Below, one piece after another: positions 58,166 through 64,000 of a stretch of 64,000 bases of DNA. The notes beneath the pieces were generated by a model. That model was not told the DNA's origin. It worked only from the letters and a program-made list of their open reading frames with translations, and searched no databases. How positions within the stretch are numbered: the first letter of the stretch is position 1; the number at the start of each line of letters is the position of its first letter. Origin of the DNA: Lanius collurio. Its lineage: Eukaryota; Chordata; Aves; Passeriformes; Laniidae. The DNA is taken from the NCBI GenBank assembly GCA_020086605.1, contig JACBWW010000029.1, positions 793,913 to 857,912 of the forward strand. The letters are read 5' to 3'. The translations under genes and the position numbers were made by a program.

Positions 58166-60639
58166 AAAAAAAAAAATCTAATTCTGCTCAGAGTTTTGCA
58201 CTTTATTGTGCAGTGCATTGTTCTTGCAGTTGTCCTGGTCCTGCACCTCAGTCTGTGAGCACCGAGGGTGTCCCTGTGCCGGCAGAGTGCGACACATCTG
58301 TGAGACAGAGTCTGTGAAAGGCAGGTTTGAGGTGATCCACAGTCTGGGAATCACGTAGAGCAAATGGCTGTTTTGTCACCCAGCAAAGTGTAAACAATTT
58401 GTATGGCCCAGGACAATTTGATTGCGTGTTTTTATGTGCAGTTCATATTTAAGTTTACAGGTACTGCCCTCTGTCTGGCTCTTTTTGTTTGCTGCCTCTT
58501 TATTTAAAGAAGCAGGGGTGCACAATGAAATTAGAAAAGCAGCACAAAGCTTTGGAAAAGTACACCTAAATTGATTCATATAGAAATGAATTCTACCCTT
58601 GAAGGTAAGACTTTTTGGCTGCTTTACTGGAGCATTGTAATAAATATAAAAGTTTAGAACATATAATTTAATTATCATATTCTGGCCATAAATGCTTTAG
58701 GTCTGTAGTACATTTAAAACCCCAAGAGCTCTGGCTGAGGTTGCAGCTGCAACATCAGTTACCATTTATCCATTCCAAGAAAGCTTTGCCTGTGCCCTTG
58801 AAACCTTCTCGTCCTGGAGAGGCTCCAGCAGGAGCGCAGTGGCTCCGGCCTCGCTCCGAGTGGTGCCAAGATGGGAGCGGGCGCCATTTCAGCGCAGGAC
58901 GAGGCCGGCCTTGGGGCCAGTGCCTCAGGAGCTGCCAGCAGCTCCTCGGTGCCTCCAGGGAGCTCAGAGTCACCTCGGTGGGATGCTCCTTCCTCCACGC
59001 TTTGGGAAGAGACGTGGCTTGCTGTGGGCTGGAAGCGCCGCTGGCTGAGGGGAGCCGGCGCTGCCACACGTTGGGTTTGCTCCGTGTTGGGGATCTGCAC
59101 ATTCCCCTTCTGTTTCTGTGCTGTTGGTATTTGCCAGCAGGATTTGTTTGACTGTACAAACCCACAAATCCTGCAGCCGGCTTCAGCTGTATGAAGAGAT
59201 GGTAAAAGGTGTGTTCTACAGGCGGAGGGTGATTCCAAGACTTTGCTGCTTTGGGTATGTCTCATATTTTAAATTTTTCTGTGAGTTAGAACCCCAGTAG
59301 TCCCCTGGCGATAGCATTTATGGGGTCAGGAGGAGGGACAGTTCCTGCCCCCCTGACTGCACACCAGAGGTTCTCTGCCATGAGTTTCTGGCTCTGGCAG
59401 TGAAGGAAGTTTGGCTGTGGCCTTCCGCAGTGACACGTCCCTCACGGTGGCATTATCTTGGCAGTGTCACAGACATGTTGCACAAAATGAGACCGTTAGT
59501 TCAAAATCTGATTTCCTGGCTTATCGGTGGTTTTTAATACAGTGTTTATCTGGGTGTGTGATAAAGGAAACCGTGTTAATCGTCCTGGTTCTCAGAGCAG
59601 CTGGAAACCAGAAATGCTGGGGGCTTTTATTCACAGGCTTTGTTTAAATACTCATAAGTATTTTTTGTTTGTTACGGCATCACTGAGGACATGCTTGTCA
59701 AAACCAGCGCTCCTACCAAAAACATCCAGGTCTCCATTTTAATCAGAAAATAGGAAAGAGAACTGAAGAATAGGTGGGTCTATAAGGAAGTTATGTGGAA
59801 GGAGGATCTGTGGCTCTGTGAGCAGTCAGCACCCCAGGACACCTTGGCTTGGGGTCTGTCACCGTGTGGTTTGTGCCTCTGGCAGTGGCTCCATGCCCCC
59901 TCTGTGGCACCCAGCCAGCCCAGGGCTGGCTCTGTGTCTGCAGAGTTCAGGCAGACTGGGAGGAAAACCTGGGTTCTTACCAATTTTCAGTCTGTTCAAA
60001 ATGAAGTGAAAACATTTCAAGAGACAGAGGAAACCAGTGGTTCAGGTTCTCAGCAAAATGCCTTTCTGGAATTATTTCCAATTGGCAAACATGCTTCTAT
60101 TTTAATAGTCATGACAAGTCTAGTGTCAACAGCCTTGGATTAAAATTTGTTCCTGCGTGAATTGAAAACTACTTCCCTGCCTGAGAAGATATAAAAATAA
60201 TTAATAGTTTCTCTGGTTAATGAAGAAGTAAATAAACAGTTCAAAAAATGTAATCAGTCGGTGTCCACAGCCTAGTGTTTACATTGTTCTCATTGCTGGA
60301 AGATAAGGAGGAGGCCCAGATGGCAATGACATTGAAAATGGTTTCTTTACTCTTAGTCTGGTGATACCACTTACACCAGTAAGTAACTTGCTTTTAGGAA
60401 TATGTTCCCAGTAGTTGGTTCAGTTGTGCTGCAGAACCAGCATGTGTGGTTGGCTGTGTTTTGGTGTCTGGGTGAGTCAGGAGTGAACTCCTCTTTGGAC
60501 AGAATGCAGTGCAGGCTGACCGTCCCTTTCATGCCCTGGTAAAAAGAGGTGCAGGTTGTAGAATGGAAATGATCTGTAATTTTGGTGTCTGCAGGTGTTC
60601 CCCTTGTCATTGTCTCACTAGAGTTGTTTTTCATAGCAT

Positions 60640-60890
60640 CAGAGAACCATGCAATGGTTTGGGTTGGAAGGACCTTAAAGCCCACCCAGTGCCACCCCTG
60701 CCATGGCAGGGACCCCTCCCACTGTCCCAGGCTGCTCCCAGCCCCAATGTCCAGCCTGGCCTTGGGCACTGCCAGGGATCCAGGGGCAGCCACAGCTGCT
60801 CTGGGCACCCTGTGCCAGGGCCTGCCCACCCTCACAGGGAGGGATTTCTCCACAATATTTAATCTAAACCTACTCTTGAAGGTTCAGTAG
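60640..60890 (-). mobile_element. CR1 LINE 3'-end fragment
   Basis: The inverted tail reads GGTTTGGGTTGGAAGGACCT, followed by GCCATGGCAGGGACCCCTCC, GCCTTGGGCACTGCCAGGGA and CTCTGGGCACCCTGTGCCAG. It is very close to the copies at 4,502 and 5,140, so the same young subfamily is likely. Confidence -1.
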
Positions 60891-61345
60891 TTTTGTGATT
60901 TTCATTAAATAATGGAGGGTGGTATATTTTTTAAATTATTTTTCAGGGTTAGTAGCTTCAGCACATGGGGCTGTGCCCATTTTGTGTGTTGGAGAGGCTT
61001 CCTGTTCTTGACAGTAAAGAGAAGAGAGAAGCAAATGTTCTCCTGCACTGTGAGGTTATTTCTTCACAGAGAATTTCTCCTCCACTGCATGTGCTCCGTG
61101 TCCGTGGCTGGTGCAGGGTCAGAGCCCGGTGGTCCCTGTGTGTGTCCCTGCTGTCCCGGGCTGGGACCATGGCCATCCCCAGCAGGACCCCAGACAGGAA
61201 CCCTCCCCAGAGCCATTACCACACCCGGCTGTGGTGCAGGTGACCCTTGAGCTGGGGTTGAAGTCTTTGGTGAATGATTAACCCTGAAATGGCTTCAGTT
61301 AAACAGCTTGATTTCTGCAGAGCTCGCTACCTGGGCGGCATCTTC

Positions 61346-61425
61346 TTTAAGGCTTCCCATTTCACCCCCTTCATTAAGGCTTCCCATTTCACCCCCTTCA
61401 TTAAGGCTTCCCATTTTGCCCCCAT
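61346..61425. repeat. Tandem triplication, unit 27 bp
   Basis: AAGGCTTCCCATTTCACCCC plus a CTTCATT linker occurs twice in full. A third copy diverges at its end (TTTTGCCCCCAT). Confidence -1.
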
Positions 61426-62740
61426 GAGCCCCCTTGACTGGAAACAATAAACACATCTATACAAATAAATAAAATCAGATTGTACATGAATAGTTTCTGA
61501 AATATACTTGGGAAGGTACTAAGTTAAGTACCCCATACCAATACCTTGCCTCTCAAAATTAAATTGAATCAAATTTTTAACAGATTTGGAACCCTGAAGA
61601 TTGGGAGGTTTTTTCCTCTCTCATCTATGCTGCTTGACTTTTTCTTTTATCTAGATAAGATTCATAGTTTATTAGGGTTTTGTTGAGTTGAAAAACAATT
61701 TCTGTAAGTACTGAAAGGCATTATATTATTATATTATCTCAGAATGTAATTTCCCTGCCTTACCTCTTCCTTAGGAAGTGGTCATTTGCCTTTTACTGTG
61801 CATAACTTTGTAGGTGAGAGATTTATATTAAATGTCAGCCTGGTTAGCTGTGGCTCTTGCAGGAGCCCTGCTCCCCTGCAGTCCCTCCTGGTGGTGTTTT
61901 ACAAGTGGGGCTGTCTGGCAGCTCTCCACACGGTTAGTAAATATTGCCCTTATCTGATACAGCCAGGCTGGGAAGATATGCCAGGAGCCCGGATTAGATT
62001 GCTGGCTACTGCTTTATTAATCAATGTAATCATTTATTTTTAGTTTTCTAAGTCATATCATCTGTTTTCTTTCTCATATTACATTTTCTGTGGTGCTGGT
62101 ACAGAAAATGAGCCCTGTTTAAAAATTAACAGTGATTGAAAAGTTTCAGTGGAATATGTTTGGCACTGTCATGGTTTCCCTGACAGCTGATGAATGTTTC
62201 CTTAAAAATGCTTTTGTCAGAAATTTGAGAGGTATAAAGAGCTTTATTTTTGTATCTAAATTAGCCGTCTTCAAAACTATACATAGAAAGATGTTTCCAT
62301 CTTTTTCTGGTTTTAATAATATTATAGAAGCAAAGTTCTCAAGTTATGTATTCCGTATTTAAACTCATAGCTCCCAGCCTGTGCTCCACTGTTTAATTTG
62401 AGATATTTAGTCTTAGAAAAGGAGCTACTGGGCCTAAACCTTTAGAGAAAATAAGGCATCTTAGAGTAACTCTTGACCAGATGGTGATTGCTGCTTGTAG
62501 AAGGGGTATTGCTTGGTTTTGAGGCAAGTGTTGGGTTTTTTAGTTGTTTTTTTTAGCATATGACACTGTAAAAGTAGAGAAACAATTTAATTGCTTTTTC
62601 TAAATGTATCAGTAAGCTGGGAGAGAACTAAAAAACCAAACAAGAAAGTAATATGTGTATCACATGAAAGGAAGCAAAGCTTTGAGGTCAAAATTACTTG
62701 TCTGATTAGACAGGAAAGCTGTGAGAGAGCAAAGAACCNT

Positions 62741-62797
62741 GCCCTCCACCCCTGCAGTGCCCTCCATCCCTGCAGTGCCCTCCATCCCTGCAGTGCT
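62741..62797. repeat. 18-bp tandem repeat (three copies)
   Basis: GCCCTCCATCCCTGCAGT is repeated about three times. One ambiguous base precedes it at 62,739. Confidence -1.
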
Positions 62798-64000
62798 GTT
62801 CCTCGAGGCCCATGAACTTGAGGAAGGCAGGCTGGTGAGCCTGTCATTAAAGATGCACCTTCCTGTGGACACCAAATAGGTGGAACTGGCTTGAGTTACA
62901 TTCTGCCATGGCTTGGATGCTGAGGGCTGGATTGTGCGACCAGAGGGGTTTATTAAAGCTCACTGCTCTTTAGAAGAAGGCAAATCCATTGGAAAATGCA
63001 GAAAAGCCATGGCATGGCTCATGAGCAGGGCTGCAGCCCATGGGTGAGCACCGCTCTGGCTGACAGACACGCTCTGGGGGTTGGCAGAGTCGTGGCAGAG
63101 TCGTGCAGGAGACGTGCTGCAGCATTCCACAGATACTTTCTGAACGCAGAGGAGCAATGTGACAGATTTGAGTTCTTTTCCAAGTTCTGGAAAGAAGCAT
63201 TCTTCCCTTTGGGGAAAAAAGGGGCCTTTTTCTTCCCTTTTTCCTCAAGTTTGACTCATTCTCCTCCATTCCTGCTGCTGGCCTTTCCTGCTGAGGGCTT
63301 TGCACCACCCTTGTTCTGGTCTTACTCTGCTCTCCTCTCCCCACTGCCCTTCCAGCATGCTGGAGCTCTTGCCGTGTTCCTGTCTGGTGTTTTCTCTTTT
63401 GCTCAGCCCTCTCTGCTCTGAGACACAGCTCATCTCCTCCCCAGCTCAGACACTGGTTTTAGGGGCTCTACACATCCCTTAGGTCTTTGCCTGCATGTGC
63501 TGTCTCATTTTTTGCCCTAAGGCAAGTAATTTTCACTTCTCTCTGCCTTCTGGTTCCATTTTTGTCAAAGTGAGAACTTCATTGACATATTTATTCTGGT
63601 TTGACTTTGATCCCTCTATATTTGAGTGGGAGGATCCTGCTCCTTGTCTTTTGATTGCCTCAATCCCTATAGGAAGGAACAAACACAGTGGCAAAGTCCT
63701 TTGACTCACTGGATGGACCATTTCTCAGGTGCTCTCTGGGGATGGGACATATGGACCCTGTGCAAAAGCAGAGCCCCCCCAGGTGCTGGAATGTTTTAAT
63801 TTGAGATGGAATTTTAAGGTTTGCGTGAGCGTGTTAGAACTGTGGGTTTTTAGATGTGTGACCAAATCTGGTCAGACTTCCTTGAGGAGAGGAAAAGGAA
63901 TTTTCCATGCAAAAGCCATCCCACATACAAATGTTAAGCCCACATCAGGGAACGTGGATGGTCTGGAGAGTTTCCAAGGAAAGGCACCAAAGTCTTAAAT

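Larger units (their letters stand above)
32646..64000 (+). other. NR3C1: NR3C1 intron 2 (continues past the window)
   Basis: After exon 2 no sequence matching exon 3 was found by eye (the first zinc finger, with the conserved CLVC...CGSCKVFF pattern), so intron 2 is at least 31.3 kb. Large second introns are typical of NR3C1 in other vertebrates. The interior holds CR1 copies on both strands, several minisatellites and a duplicated 165-base segment, all listed separately. Stretches 32,646-40,430, 40,645-41,725, 41,835-46,200, 51,130-54,130, 54,320-56,920, 58,170-60,635 and 60,890-64,000 otherwise show only unique intronic sequence with scattered short open frames and small tandem repeats. Confidence -1.

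Noticed and set aside
62996..63421. 141-codon plus-strand frame with a hydrophobic C-terminal half
   Set aside because: The hydrophobic run comes from a pyrimidine-rich tract; no start context or splice signal supports a gene.
32646..64000. NR3C1 exon 3 (first zinc finger)
   Set aside because: Searched by eye for the conserved cysteine-rich coding pattern and its flanking splice sites; nothing convincing seen, so it is taken to lie outside the window.

Overview
The window looks like avian nuclear DNA, most likely from a songbird-type genome. Two things support this. First, it is peppered with 5'-truncated CR1 LINEs whose 3' ends carry the characteristic ATTCTRTGATTC-type tails. Second, the only long credible coding block is exon 2 of NR3C1, the glucocorticoid receptor (GR), in a form close to, but clearly different from, the mammalian protein. 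No other protein-coding gene was found. The many other long open frames are products of GC-rich or tandemly repeated DNA.

Layout. Positions 1 to about 28,185 are the intergenic region upstream of NR3C1: unique AT-rich stretches, several GC-rich patches, six arrays of short tandem repeats, CR1 copies on both strands, and one ancient CR1/L3-like relic (22,860-23,480). Two splice-bounded segments (7,376-7,487 and 23,929-23,987) could be exons of unannotated transcripts. From 28,185 to 28,690 a minus-strand CR1 forms the upstream edge of a CpG island that runs to about 30,620 and is interrupted by a 347-base assembly gap (29,330-29,676). The island holds the presumed NR3C1 promoter and at least one first exon, with a strong donor at 29,257. 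Intron 1 ends at an acceptor at 31,456. Exon 2 (31,457-32,645) carries a 14-nt leader and 1,175 nt of coding sequence for the receptor's N-terminal transactivation domain. Intron 2 then fills the rest of the window (more than 31.3 kb). Exon 3, encoding the first DNA-binding zinc finger, was not found and must lie beyond the right edge.

How it works together. The CpG island drives transcription. First exons splice to the common exon 2, whose translation yields the N-terminal domain (AF-1 core, CDK/MAPK-type phosphoserines, two SUMO sites). The leader has two tiny upstream open frames, one in the candidate exon 1 and one in exon 2. The exon 2 one ends in a stop codon that overlaps the receptor start (TAATG). 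Internal methionines matching the human GR-B and GR-C starts are kept, but only one of the three GR-D starts remains.

No CRISPR, prokaryotic operon, RNA gene or intact mobile element was seen. The most noteworthy items are the NR3C1 translation-start architecture, the CR1-derived shoulder of the promoter island, a minisatellite made of consecutive consensus 5' splice sites, and a duplicated intronic segment with an 'empty' and a CR1-'filled' copy.
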